The position numbers were made by a program, and so were the translations under genes. This document shows positions 1 through 7,326 of a DNA stretch of 13,609 bases, piece by piece. The DNA is from Curvibacter sp. (GTDB lineage: Bacteria > Pseudomonadota > Gammaproteobacteria > Burkholderiales > Burkholderiaceae_C), in NCBI GenBank assembly GCA_003500955.1, contig DNQP01000075.1:1-13609 (forward strand), in the 5' to 3' direction. Numbering within the stretch: position 1 is the stretch's first letter; the number at the start of each line of letters is the position of its first letter. Below the pieces are notes generated by a model. That model worked only from the letters and a program-made list of their open reading frames with translations, did not search any database and was not told the origin of the DNA.

Positions 1-113
1 ATCTGGCGCTGTCCTACGACCACCGCATCATCGACGGCCGCGAAGCCGTGCTGGGGCTGGTGGCGATGAAGGAAGCGCTGGAAGACCCGGCCCGCCTGCT
101 CTTTGATATCTGA
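1..113 (+). CDS. odhB: Dihydrolipoamide succinyltransferase (E2 of 2-oxoglutarate dehydrogenase), C-terminal fragment
   Basis: Only the last 36 codons are present, reading from base 3 to a TGA at 111-113; the start lies upstream of the window. The fragment contains [13 protein letters not shown], the DHRxxDG active-site signature of E2 acyltransferases whose His takes part in acyl transfer to CoA, and ends in PARLLFDI, typical of the OdhB/SucB C-terminus. The following lpdA supports the 2-oxoglutarate dehydrogenase complex (TCA cycle, cytoplasm). An E2 of another 2-oxoacid dehydrogenase cannot be fully excluded from the fragment alone, but the PARLLFDI ending and the lpdA-zapE neighbourhood favour odhB. 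Confidence 0.9.
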   Translation, partial: LALSYDHRIIDGREAVLGLVAMKEALEDPARLLFDI

Positions 114-123
114 GAGCTACTGC

Positions 124-225
124 GCGACCTCATGGCGGCGTTGCGGGTCCCTTTCAGGCCATCCTCACGTACTTCAAGTACGTTCCGGTGGCCCGCCACC
201 CGCGCCTTGCCCTGAGGCCGCTCGC
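124..225. repeat. Long imperfect palindrome in the odhB-lpdA gap
   Basis: The gap between odhB and lpdA is dominated by nested inverted repeats. The core is ACGTACTT (167-174) and AAGTACGT (176-183) around a single C. After a 3-nt internal mismatch the stem continues as 157-163 with 187-193 (GGCCATC against GGTGGCC, one G-T pair). Further out GCGGGT (143-148) pairs with ACCCGC (198-203), CCTCA (128-132) with TGAGG (213-217), and GCGA (124-127) with TCGC (222-225). There is no T-tract, so it does not look like a simple intrinsic terminator. It resembles the dispersed intergenic palindromes (REP-like elements) I recall from Burkholderiales; no second copy is visible in this window. It could act as an mRNA processing or stability element between the E2 and E3 cistrons. 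Confidence 0.6.
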
Positions 226-254
226 TACGCTTTGAACCAACGATTGGAAACCCT

Positions 255-1682
255 ATGAGCAAGCAATTCGACGTGGTCGTCATCGGTGGCGGCCCCGGCG
301 GCTATATCGCCGCCATCCGCGCCGCCCAGCTGGGCATGAACGTGGCGTGCGTGGACGCCTGGAAGAACGAGAAGGGCGGTCCCGCGCCCGGCGGCACCTG
401 CACCAACGTGGGCTGCATCCCCTCCAAGGCCCTGCTGCAGTCGTCCGAGCATTTCGAGCACGCCCACAAGCACTTTGCCGAGCACGGCATCACGGCCAGC
501 GACGTCAAGATGGACGTGGCCAAGATGCTGGCCCGCAAGGACGCCGTGGTGAAGCAGAACAACGATGGCATCCTCTACCTGTTCAAGAAGAACAAGGTTA
601 CCTTCTTCCACGGCTTGGCCTCCTTCCTGAAGAAGGTGGACGGGGGCTACGAGCTCAAGGTGGCCGGCGCTGCCGAAGAGACGCTGGTGGGCAAGCAGGT
701 CATCGTGGCCACAGGCTCCAACGCCCGCGCGCTGCCCGGCGTGCCCTTCGACGAGGTCAACATCCTTTCCAACGACGGCGCGCTGCGCGTGGGCGCCGTG
801 CCCAAGAAGCTGGGCCTGATTGGTTCGGGCGTGATCGGTCTGGAAATGGGCTCGGTCTGGCGTCGCCTGGGCGCGGAAGTCACGGTGCTCGAAGGTCTGC
901 CGACTTTCCTGGGTGCGGTGGACGAGCAGATCGCCAAGGAAGCCAAGAAGGCCTTCGACAAGCAGGGCCTCAAGATCGAGCTCGGCGTCAAGGTGGGTGA
1001 GGTCAAGAATGGCAAGAAGGGCGTGAGCGTGGCCTACACCAATGCCAAGGGCGAGGCCCAGACGCTGGAGGTGGACAAGCTCATCGTCTCCATCGGCCGT
1101 GTGCCCAACACCAACGGCCTGAACGCCGAAGCCGTGGGCCTGCAACTCGACGAGCGCGGCGCCATCGTGGTCGACGGTGACTGCAAGACCAATCTGCCCG
1201 GCGTGTGGGCCGTGGGCGACGTGGTGCGCGGCCCCATGCTCGCGCACAAGGCGGAAGAAGAGGGTGTGGCCGTGGCCGAGCGCATTGCCGGCCAGCACGG
1301 GCACGTCAACTTCAACACCATCCCCTGGGTCATCTACACCAGCCCCGAGATCGCCTGGGTCGGCCGCACCGAGCAGCAGCTCAAGGCCGACGGCGTGGCC
1401 TACAAGGCCGGCACCTTCCCCTTCCTGGCCAACGGCCGCGCGCGCGCGCTGGGCGACACGACGGGCATGGTCAAGTTCCTGGCGGACGCCAAGACCGACG
1501 AGATCCTGGGGGTGCACATGGTGGGCCCGCAGGTCAGCGAGCTGATCTCCGAAGCCGTGGTGGCCATGGAGTTCAAGGCCAGCGCCGAGGACATCGCACG
1601 CATCTGCCACGCGCACCCGAGCCTGAGCGAAGCGACCAAGGAAGCCGCGCTGGCGGTGGACAAGCGCACGCTGAACTTCTGA
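255..1682 (+). CDS. lpdA: Dihydrolipoyl dehydrogenase (E3)
   Basis: This 475-residue flavoprotein reoxidises the dihydrolipoyl group of E2 and passes electrons to NAD+ for the 2-oxoglutarate dehydrogenase complex; E3 can also be shared with other complexes. The N-terminal FAD site is GGGPGG (residues 11-16), the redox-active disulfide is Cys49/Cys54 in [11 protein letters not shown], the NAD-binding loop is [10 protein letters not shown], and the second FAD motif is AVGDVV. The C-terminal dimerisation domain carries HAHPSLSE with the catalytic His454-Glu459 pair. Length is normal for the family. The ATG at 255 fits the family N-terminus; only a weak GGAAA lies upstream. It sits downstream of odhB and 16 nt before zapE. 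No lipoyl domain is fused at the N-terminus. Confidence 0.97.
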   Translation: MSKQFDVVVIGGGPGGYIAAIRAAQLGMNVACVDAWKNEKGGPAPGGTCTNVGCIPSKALLQSSEHFEHAHKHFAEHGITASDVKMDVAKMLARKDAVVKQNNDGILYLFKKNKVTFFHGLASFLKKVDGGYELKVAGAAEETLVGKQVIVATGSNARALPGVPFDEVNILSNDGALRVGAVPKKLGLIGSGVIGLEMGSVWRRLGAEVTVLEGLPTFLGAVDEQIAKEAKKAFDKQGLKIELGVKVGEVKNGKKGVSVAYTNAKGEAQTLEVDKLIVSIGRVPNTNGLNAEAVGLQLDERGAIVVDGDCKTNLPGVWAVGDVVRGPMLAHKAEEEGVAVAERIAGQHGHVNFNTIPWVIYTSPEIAWVGRTEQQLKADGVAYKAGTFPFLANGRARALGDTTGMVKFLADAKTDEILGVHMVGPQVSELISEAVVAMEFKASAEDIARICHAHPSLSEATKEAALAVDKRTLNF

Positions 1683-1688
1683 TTCCGC

Positions 1689-1692
1689 AGGA
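1689..1692 (+). promoter_or_regulatory. Ribosome-binding site that fixes the zapE TTG start
   Basis: AGGA lies 6 nt before the TTG at 1699 in the 16-nt gap after lpdA. No ATG in this frame is placed to give a family-like N-terminus, so this site supports TTG as the initiator. Confidence 0.55.
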
Positions 1693-1698
1693 CCAGGT

Positions 1699-2799
1699 TT
1701 GGCGTCCGTTCGCAAGGCCTACGAAGCCGAGCTGAAGACGCGGGGTTACGCGAGTGACCCCGCGCAGCTGCGCGCCGTCGCCGCGCTGGAGCGCTGTGCT
1801 GTCGAGTGGGCGGAGTACAAGGTCAAGCGCTCCAACGCGATCAAGAAGCTGCTCAACCATCCGGACATCCCGAAAGGGGTGTACCTGTACGGCGGGGTGG
1901 GGCGGGGCAAGAGCTTCCTGATGGACTGCTTCTTCAACGCCGTGCCCCTGGTGCGCAAGACGCGCTTGCACTTCCACGAGTTCATGCGCGAGGTGCACCG
2001 CGAGCTGGCCGAGCTGCAGGGCACGGTGAACCCGCTCGACGCGTTGGGCGAGCGCATCGCCGAGAAGTACAAGCTGATCTGCTTCGACGAGTTCCACGTC
2101 GCCGACATCACCGATGCCATGATCCTGCACCGCCTGCTGGCGGCGCTATTCCGCAACGGCGTGGGCATGGTGGCCACCTCCAACTTCAAGCCCGACGATC
2201 TCTATCCCAACGGCTTGCACCGCGACCGCATCCTGCCCGCGATCGCGCTGCTGAACCAGGAGATGGAGATCGTCAACGTGGACAACGGCACCGACTACCG
2301 GCGCCGCACCATGGAGCAGGTGCAGGCCTATCACACGCCACTCGGGCCGCAGGCCGATGCGGCCATGACCGAGGCCTTCAACCAGCTGGCCGAGACGCAC
2401 GACGAAGACCCGGTGCTCCACATCGAGTCGCGCCAGATCCAGGCCCGGCGCAAGGCCGGTGGCGTGGTCTGGTTCGACTTCCGCACCCTGTGCGGCGGGC
2501 CGCGCTCGCAGAACGACTACCTGGAAATCGCCAGCCAGTTCCACACGGTCTTCCTGAGCGACGTGCCGCACATGCCGGTGCGCATGGCCTCGGAGGCCCG
2601 GCGCTTCACCTGGCTGGTGGACGTGCTCTACGACCGGCGCGTCAAGCTCATCCTGTCGGCTGCCGTGCCGCCCGAGCAGCTCTACACCGAAGGGCCCCTG
2701 GTACACGAGTTTCCGCGTACAGTGTCGCGATTGAATGAAATGCAATCGCGCGAGTTTCTGGAGCAGGAACGTCGCGTGGTCGATACCCGCCTGACATGA
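1699..2799 (+). CDS. zapE: Cell division protein ZapE (AFG1-like ATPase)
   Basis: This 366-residue P-loop ATPase of the AFG1/LACE1 family matches ZapE, which associates with the Z-ring during constriction in E. coli and destabilises FtsZ polymers in an ATP-dependent way. The Walker A motif is GGVGRGKS (residues 65-72) and the Walker B motif is LICFDEF (126-132), followed by HVADITDAMIL, characteristic of the family. The substrate-facing C-terminal half includes WFDFRTLCGGPRS and the conserved RRFTWLVDVLYDRRVKL stretch. Length is normal. Translation starts at TTG, supported by an AGGA six bases upstream. The gene follows lpdA by 16 nt and its TGA overlaps the ATG of the next gene (ATGA at 2796-2799), so lpdA, zapE and the next gene are probably co-transcribed. 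Confidence 0.93.
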   Translation: MASVRKAYEAELKTRGYASDPAQLRAVAALERCAVEWAEYKVKRSNAIKKLLNHPDIPKGVYLYGGVGRGKSFLMDCFFNAVPLVRKTRLHFHEFMREVHRELAELQGTVNPLDALGERIAEKYKLICFDEFHVADITDAMILHRLLAALFRNGVGMVATSNFKPDDLYPNGLHRDRILPAIALLNQEMEIVNVDNGTDYRRRTMEQVQAYHTPLGPQADAAMTEAFNQLAETHDEDPVLHIESRQIQARRKAGGVVWFDFRTLCGGPRSQNDYLEIASQFHTVFLSDVPHMPVRMASEARRFTWLVDVLYDRRVKLILSAAVPPEQLYTEGPLVHEFPRTVSRLNEMQSREFLEQERRVVDTRLT

Positions 2800-3410
2800 A
2801 GTACCTCTTGAGTCTGTGTTGCCTGTGCCTGCTGGGGCTAGCCAGGGCCCAGATGCCAGCCACCTACGACCCTGCGTTCGACGCGCGCGAGCGCGAACGC
2901 ATCGCGGCCGAGCGTGCCCAAGCGGTGCAGCGTTATGACGGTGAGGAGGCCGACTGTTACCAGCGCTTCGCCGTCAACGACTGTCTGCGCGGTGTGCGCC
3001 GGCAGCGACGTGTGGTGCTGGAGGAACTGCGCCGGCAGGAGATCATTCTCAACGACGCCCAGCGCGCCGCCGTGGCGGCCGAGCAGCAACGCCGTATCGA
3101 GCAGCGCCAGGCCGAACGCGAGTCACCGGCCAGCCAGGCCGAGCGGGACGCCGCGGCCAAGGAACAGGCGGCACGGGTGCAGGAGGCGCAGCGGCGGCAG
3201 GCCGAGCGCAGCCCAGCACCGCCGACCGGGTCCGGGGCTGCGGGGACCGCACCCAAGTCTGATGCCGCGGCCGCGGCCGCACGCCGCGCCGAGCAGCAGA
3301 AGGCTTACGAGGAGCGGCAGCGCCGCGCCGAGGAGCGGCGCGAGGAGTACGAGCGGCGGCAGTCGCAGCAGGGGCCGCGCAACAGCAAGCCCTTGCCGGT
3401 GCCACCCTGA
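2796..3410 (+). CDS. Exported Arg/Glu/Gln/Ala-rich protein of unknown function
   Basis: This 204-residue protein has an N-terminal Sec-type signal peptide (MKYLLSLCCLCLLGLARAQ, likely cleaved after ARA near residue 18) and so should be periplasmic. Cysteines 8, 9 and 11 lie in the signal segment, but there is no proper lipobox. Residues about 28-110 are strongly charged and predicted helical or coiled-coil, with the pattern CYQRFAVNDCL placing two cysteines at 54 and 63, the only cysteines of the mature protein and candidates for an intramolecular disulfide. Residues about 110-204 are low-complexity Ala/Pro/Gln/Arg/Glu and end in PLPVPP. I recall similar proteins after zapE in Burkholderiales but no assigned function. 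The ATGA overlap with zapE implies translational coupling; a hairpin at its stop probably ends the transcript. Confidence 0.8.
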   Translation: MKYLLSLCCLCLLGLARAQMPATYDPAFDARERERIAAERAQAVQRYDGEEADCYQRFAVNDCLRGVRRQRRVVLEELRRQEIILNDAQRAAVAAEQQRRIEQRQAERESPASQAERDAAAKEQAARVQEAQRRQAERSPAPPTGSGAAGTAPKSDAAAAAARRAEQQKAYEERQRRAEERREEYERRQSQQGPRNSKPLPVPP

Positions 3411-3437
3411 ACCGGGCTCAGGCCCGGTTGCTCAGGG
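3405..3437. terminator. Bidirectional hairpin between convergent genes
   Basis: AACCGGGC (3410-3417) pairs perfectly with GCCCGGTT (3422-3429) around a TCAG loop, and CCCTGA (3405-3410) faces TCAGGG (3432-3437) as an outer stem. The structure overlaps the stop codons of both convergent genes (plus-strand TGA 3408-3410 and minus-strand TGA 3420-3418). There is no clear T-tract in either direction, so termination may be inefficient or factor-dependent, or the hairpin may mainly protect 3' ends. Confidence 0.6.
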
Positions 3438-4185
3438 GTTCGAGCTTGACGATGACCAGCGACAGGTTGTCGCCGCCGCCACTGGCGCGCACGCGTGCCT
3501 TCTCGATCAGGAACTCCGAGGCCTCGCGCGCCGACAGGCTGGAGAGCACCGAGCCCAGCTCGTCGTTGTTGAAGTAGTGCCAGACACCGTCGCTGCAGGC
3601 CATGAGCGTGTCGCCCGGCTTGAGCTGGGGGATGAAATGCGGCTCCTGCGGCGGGTCGCTTTCGGTGCCCAGACAGCCCATGAGGATGTTGGACTGCGGG
3701 TGTACCGAGGCCTCGTCTTCGGTGAGTTCACCGCGGTTGACCAGGGTCTGGACGTAGGAGTGGTCCAGCGTGCGCTTGACCAGGCGATTGGCGTGGAAGT
3801 GGTAGATGCGCGAGTCGCCGGCATGGATCCAGTGGCAGTCGCCGCCCGGGTTGATCAGGAAGGCGGCGATGGTGCTGTGCGGCTCCTGCTCGGCCGAGAT
3901 GGCGGTGAGCTTGATGACGATGTGCGCCTCCTGCACCAGCTGGCTCAGCATGGCGGCGGCGTCATCGGTCTCGGGCGCGTAACGTTCGAAGAGCTGCTTG
4001 GCCGTGAGCATGACCTGGTCGGAGGCCTTGCGCCCGCCGCTGCGTCCGCCCATGCCATCGGCCACCACGGCGAGCATGCAGCCCACATGACGCGGGTGCG
4101 TGAACACGGCCACCTGGTCCTGCTGGTATTCGCGATCGCCCTTGTGGATGCCGGTGGCGGCGGTGAGTCGGTAGCCTTTGCTCAT
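3418..4185 (-). CDS. PP2C-family serine/threonine protein phosphatase
   Basis: This 255-residue protein is a single-domain PPM/PP2C metal-dependent phosphatase that removes phosphate from Ser/Thr residues; no signal peptide or membrane segment is seen, so it should be cytoplasmic. The family motifs appear in order: GDREYQQDQ with metal-binding Asp23, VADGMGG (41-47, Asp43), HAGDSRIY (121-128), ACSDGVW (196-202) and GGGDNLSLV (236-244, Asp239). The first motif has QQD where many members have NED, but the Asp is kept. No serine/threonine kinase or FHA gene lies beside it, so its partner is not visible here. The ATG at 4185 has AAGG upstream. It converges on the preceding exported-protein gene and diverges from the YdcH-like gene. 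E. coli PphA/PrpC-type proteins are the nearest named analogues. Confidence 0.93.
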   Translation of the reverse strand: MSKGYRLTAATGIHKGDREYQQDQVAVFTHPRHVGCMLAVVADGMGGRSGGRKASDQVMLTAKQLFERYAPETDDAAAMLSQLVQEAHIVIKLTAISAEQEPHSTIAAFLINPGGDCHWIHAGDSRIYHFHANRLVKRTLDHSYVQTLVNRGELTEDEASVHPQSNILMGCLGTESDPPQEPHFIPQLKPGDTLMACSDGVWHYFNNDELGSVLSSLSAREASEFLIEKARVRASGGGDNLSLVIVKLEPLSNRA

Positions 4186-4226
4186 CGGATGGCCTTGTTG
4201 CTGTTGTGTTCCCTGCGTCCGCCGCG

Positions 4227-4256
4227 CTGTCGCTGCGGATTGAAAGTCGTATTATC
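4227..4256. promoter_or_regulatory. Possible overlapping divergent promoter region
   Basis: The 138-nt gap between the phosphatase gene and the YdcH-like gene is the only AT-containing stretch nearby. On the plus strand TATTAT (4250-4255) matches the -10 consensus at 5 of 6 positions, with CTGTCG (4227-4232) as a weak -35 at 17-nt spacing. On the minus strand GATAAT (4256-4251) is also 5 of 6, but its -35 position is GC-rich and unlike consensus. The two -10 boxes overlap, so one polymerase might exclude the other. This is a visual match only. Confidence 0.3.
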
Positions 4257-4323
4257 AGCCGATCCCCTGCGGCGGGGCCGACAAGTATTCCCGCTTTTGC
4301 CATTTTCCCCACGGGCCTGATTC

Positions 4324-4527
4324 TTGGATTCCAACCTGCATTCACCGCAGCGTCGCCTCATCGAGCTGCGCATGGAGCACGCCGATCTCGACGCCATGAT
4401 CGACCGCCTGGGCCATGCCAACGAGGTCGACGAGCTGATGCTGCGCCGGCTCAAGAAGCGGCGCCTGGCCTTGCGCGACGAGATCGCCCGCCTCGAACAC
4501 GAGCTCACGCCCGATGAGCCGGCCTGA
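4324..4527 (+). CDS. YdcH/DUF465 family small protein
   Basis: This 67-residue, highly charged, all-helical protein has the composition and length of the DUF465/YdcH family. The core is a probable helical hairpin: RRLIELRMEHADLDAMIDR, then a short turn, then ELMLRRLKKRRLALRDEI. It ends in HELTPDEPA, a typical ending in Burkholderiales members. The biochemical role of the family is unknown. The start is almost forced: an in-frame TGA at 4318-4320 leaves TTG at 4324 as the first usable initiator, and the next ATG (about 4372) would remove part of the first helix. The gene overlaps the helicase downstream by 14 nt, suggesting coupled translation. A SlyX-like protein would look broadly similar, but the EHADLDAMID pattern fits DUF465 better. 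Confidence 0.8.
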   Translation: MDSNLHSPQRRLIELRMEHADLDAMIDRLGHANEVDELMLRRLKKRRLALRDEIARLEHELTPDEPA

Positions 4528-6559
4528 CACCTCTCTGCACGACGAGGTGCGTGCCGCGTTCGCTCCCGAGGGCGTGCTTGCGCGCGCCGTGGACACCTTT
4601 CAGCCCCGTGCCGGCCAGACCGAGATGGCGCTGGCCGTGGCCGATGCGATCGCCGAGCGCAGCGTGCTGGTGGCCGAGGCGGGCACGGGCGTGGGCAAGA
4701 CCTATGCCTATCTGGTGCCGGCCCTGCTCAGCGGCGTGCGTGTGCTGCTGTCCACGGCGACCAAAACGCTGCAGGACCAGCTGTTTGCGCGCGACCTGCC
4801 GCGCCTCACCCAGGCCCTGGGCCTGCCCGTGCGCATCGCCCTGCTCAAGGGGCGGGGCAGCTATCTCTGCCTGCACCGCATGGCGCTGGCGAGGCAGGAC
4901 CATGCGGTGGGTACCGCCCAGGCAGCCTATGCGCTGGCGCGCGTGGAACGCTGGGCCCAGGGCACACGCAGCGGCGATCTGGCCGAACTGCCCGGACTTG
5001 ACGAACGCTCACCGGTGATACCTTTGGTCACATCGACGCGTGACAACTGCCTGGGCAGCAACTGTCCGCGGCATCGCGACTGTCACGTCAACCTCGCGCG
5101 GCGCGAGGCGCTGGCGGCCGATGTGGTGGTCATCAACCATCACCTTTTTTTCGCCGACCTCGCTGTGCGCGAGTCGGGCATGGCCGAGCTGCTGCCCAGC
5201 GTGCACACGGTGATCTTCGACGAGGCGCACCAGCTCAACGAGACCGGCGTGCAGTTCCTCGGTCGCCAGCTCTCCACGGCCCAGGTGCTGGACTTCTGCC
5301 GCGACCTGCTGGCCTGCGGCCTGCAGCAGGCGCGCGGTCTGGTGGACTGGCAGCAGCTCACGGCCGACGTGGAGCACGCTGCGCGCGATCTGCGCCTGTG
5401 TGCCGGCCGCGCCCCCGCGGGAGGCATGCGGCTGGGCTGGGACGGTGAGGCGCCCGAGCGGCTGGACGCCGCTGCCTGGCGCGCTGCCCTGCAGGCGCTG
5501 CAGCGGGCCTGCGAGGCGGCCTGTGCCGGGCTGGACACCGTGAGCGAGCTCGGCCCGGACTTTCTGCGACTGGCCGAGCGCGCGCGGACGCTGGCCCAGC
5601 AGGCGTCGTTTTTCCTGGCGCCGCGTGCCGGTGATGCCGTGCGCTGGGTGGAGCTCGCGCAGCAGCTGCGGCTGGTCGAGTCACCGCTGGACATCGCCGA
5701 GGCCGTGCGCACACGTTTGCTGGCGCCACGTGAAGGCGAGGGCGCGCAGCGCGCCTGGATCTTCACCTCGGCCACGCTGGGCGATGACGAGCACCTGAGC
5801 TGGTTCACCGAGCCCTGCGGCCTGCAGGATGCACGCGTGCTGCGTGTGGACAGTCCTTTCGATTACGCGCGCCAGGCGGCGGTCTGGGTCCCTCGGCCTT
5901 TTCCCAAGCCGGGCGAGGCGCGGCACAGTGCGGCGGTGGCCGACCTCGTGGCGCGGCTGGCACCGCCGCTGGGCGGGCGCACCTTGGTGCTGACCACCTC
6001 GCTGCGCGCCTTGCGTGACATCAGCGCGCGTCTGGCCGAGGCGCTGGCCGGCAGCGGCCTGCAGCTGCTGAGCCAGGGGCAGGCGCCCAAGGGCGAGCTG
6101 CTCGACCGGCTGCGCCGGGGCGCGGGCGGGGGCGACGCCGGTTGTGTGCTCGTGGCCTCAGCTTCGTTCTGGGAGGGGGTGGACATCCCGGGCGAGGCGC
6201 TGCAGCTCGTGGTCATCGACAAGCTGCCCTTTCCGCCGCCCGGCGACCCGCTGGTGCAGGCGCGCAGCCGGCGCCTGGAAGAGCAGGGGCGCAGCGCCTT
6301 CAACGACTACCACGTGCCCGAGGCAGCGGTGGCGCTCAAGCAAGGGGCGGGGCGGCTGATCCGCAGCGAGGCGGACCGCGGCGTGCTGGTGATCTGCGAC
6401 ACGCGCCTGGTCGCCATGGGCTATGGCCGGCGCCTGTTCAGGGCCTTGCCGCCCATGCGGCGCATCGAAGGGGAGGATCAGGTCGGTGAGCTGCTGCGCG
6501 CGCTCACCACATCTTCCACCACGGATCCTGTTCCGTCGCCGGCACAGACTTGCCCGTGA
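4514..6559 (+). CDS. yoaA: ATP-dependent DNA helicase of the YoaA/DinG family
   Basis: This 681-residue protein is an XPD/DinG-type superfamily 2 helicase with an Fe-S cluster, closest to E. coli YoaA (about 636 aa), which helps tolerate replication-blocking damage. The order is Walker A AEAGTGVGKT (54-63), Fe-S cysteines Cys119 (SYLCLHR), Cys179, Cys184 and Cys190 (NCLGSNCPRHRDC), then DEAH (236-239), FTSATLGDDEH, SFWEGVDIPG and the motif VI region KQGAGRLIRSEADRGV. All four cluster cysteines are present. The ATG at 4514 lies inside the YdcH-like gene. The 3' end overlaps the convergent bamD by 56 nt, so the last residues (from about LLRAL onward) are constrained by both genes. The middle third is Ala/Arg/Leu-rich as usual for this GC content. 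Confidence 0.93.
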   Translation: MSRPDTSLHDEVRAAFAPEGVLARAVDTFQPRAGQTEMALAVADAIAERSVLVAEAGTGVGKTYAYLVPALLSGVRVLLSTATKTLQDQLFARDLPRLTQALGLPVRIALLKGRGSYLCLHRMALARQDHAVGTAQAAYALARVERWAQGTRSGDLAELPGLDERSPVIPLVTSTRDNCLGSNCPRHRDCHVNLARREALAADVVVINHHLFFADLAVRESGMAELLPSVHTVIFDEAHQLNETGVQFLGRQLSTAQVLDFCRDLLACGLQQARGLVDWQQLTADVEHAARDLRLCAGRAPAGGMRLGWDGEAPERLDAAAWRAALQALQRACEAACAGLDTVSELGPDFLRLAERARTLAQQASFFLAPRAGDAVRWVELAQQLRLVESPLDIAEAVRTRLLAPREGEGAQRAWIFTSATLGDDEHLSWFTEPCGLQDARVLRVDSPFDYARQAAVWVPRPFPKPGEARHSAAVADLVARLAPPLGGRTLVLTTSLRALRDISARLAEALAGSGLQLLSQGQAPKGELLDRLRRGAGGGDAGCVLVASASFWEGVDIPGEALQLVVIDKLPFPPPGDPLVQARSRRLEEQGRSAFNDYHVPEAAVALKQGAGRLIRSEADRGVLVICDTRLVAMGYGRRLFRALPPMRRIEGEDQVGELLRALTTSSTTDPVPSPAQTCP

Positions 6560-7313
6560 GGTAGCGGCTCTGGGGGTAGCTGGCCTCCAGCACGCGGCGC
6601 GCGTCGTCGCGCAGCTGGGGCAGCTTGAGTGCCTCGAAGGACTGCACCAGCAGGTACAGGGCTTCTTCCAGCGCGGGTGCATCGCGGTAGTCGGCGATGG
6701 CCTGCTGGGCGCGGTTGATGGCGGCCACGTAGGCGCCGCGCCTGTAGTAGTAACGCGCCACATGCACTTCGTACTGTGCCAGGCTGTTGACGATGTAGGT
6801 CATGCGCGCCTGCGCATCGGGCGTGTAGCGTGAATTGGGAAAACGCGTGACCAGTTCCTTGAAGGCAGCGTAGGATTCCTTGGCGGCCTGCTGGTCGCGC
6901 TCGGACAGGTCCTGGCGCGTGATCGCCGAGAACAGGCCCTTGTTCTCGTTGAAGTTCACCAGGCCCTTGAGGTAGAGGGCGTAGTCGATGGCCGGGCTGG
7001 CCGAATGCAGGCGCATGAAGCGGTCCAGCGTGGCAATGGCCTGGGCCGGTTCCTCGGCCTTGTAATGCGCGTGGGCCTTTTCCAGCTGGGCCTGCTGTGC
7101 CAGCGGCGTGCCCGCGGCGCGGCCCTCCAGCTTTTCGAACAGCGCGATGCCCTTGGCGTACTGCAGGTTCTCGACCTCGTCGCGCGCCTGGGCATAGATC
7201 TCGTCCGGCGTCATCTTGGCGGTCGGATCGATCGGCTTGCTGGAGCAGCCGGCCAGCAGGGCTGCAGCGGCCAGCAGCAGGGTGGAGACAACCGATAATT
7301 TGGCGCTGGACAT
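6504..7313 (-). CDS. bamD: Outer membrane protein assembly factor BamD (lipoprotein)
   Basis: With the ATG at 7313 this gives a 269-residue lipoprotein. BamD is the essential periplasmic TPR lipoprotein of the BAM complex that helps BamA insert beta-barrel proteins in the outer membrane. The signal peptide MSSAKLSVVSTLLLAAA ends in the lipobox LLAGC with Cys23 as the lipidated residue. The mature part opens with MTPDEIYAQARDEVE and contains TPR-like helices, including PLAQQAQLEKAHAHY, the GLVNFNENKGLF loop region, LVTRFPNSRYTPDAQARM and YEVHVARYYYRRGAYVAA, all hallmarks of the family. An ATG three codons upstream (7322) is an alternative start and changes nothing in the mature protein; neither start has a clear Shine-Dalgarno. 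The coding end overlaps the convergent helicase gene, and the start faces rluD about 13 nt away. Confidence 0.95.
   Translation of the reverse strand: MSSAKLSVVSTLLLAAAALLAGCSSKPIDPTAKMTPDEIYAQARDEVENLQYAKGIALFEKLEGRAAGTPLAQQAQLEKAHAHYKAEEPAQAIATLDRFMRLHSASPAIDYALYLKGLVNFNENKGLFSAITRQDLSERDQQAAKESYAAFKELVTRFPNSRYTPDAQARMTYIVNSLAQYEVHVARYYYRRGAYVAAINRAQQAIADYRDAPALEEALYLLVQSFEALKLPQLRDDARRVLEASYPQSRYLTGKSVPATEQDPWWKMW
7294..7299 (+). promoter_or_regulatory. Candidate -10 box for rluD inside bamD
   Basis: GATAAT on the plus strand matches the -10 consensus at 5 of 6 positions and would start transcription about 20 nt before the proposed rluD TTG. The -35 position is not consensus-like. It lies within the signal-peptide codons of bamD. 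Confidence 0.3.
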
Positions 7314-7314
7314 C

Positions 7315-7319
7315 AAGGG
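7315..7319 (+). promoter_or_regulatory. Ribosome-binding site supporting the rluD TTG start
   Basis: AAGGG precedes the TTG at 7327 by 7 nt. The reading frame is open further upstream, into the bamD 5' end, but upstream starts would add residues with no family counterpart, so this site decides the start. Confidence 0.5.
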
Positions 7320-7326
7320 CATTCTG

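Noticed and set aside
14..283. Minus-strand 89-residue frame over the odhB-lpdA gap
   Set aside because: It spans the palindrome and both gene ends, with Ser/Arg-rich non-protein-like sequence; no ribosome-binding site.
225..1715. 496-residue minus-strand open frame opposite lpdA
   Set aside because: His/Gly/Ala/Leu/Val-rich translation typical of the antisense of a high-GC gene; lpdA is unambiguous on the plus strand.
2914..4320. 468-residue plus-strand open frame over the exported protein and opposite the PP2C gene
   Set aside because: The translation is a compositionally odd mix changing character at the gene boundary; both real genes have clear signals in other frames.
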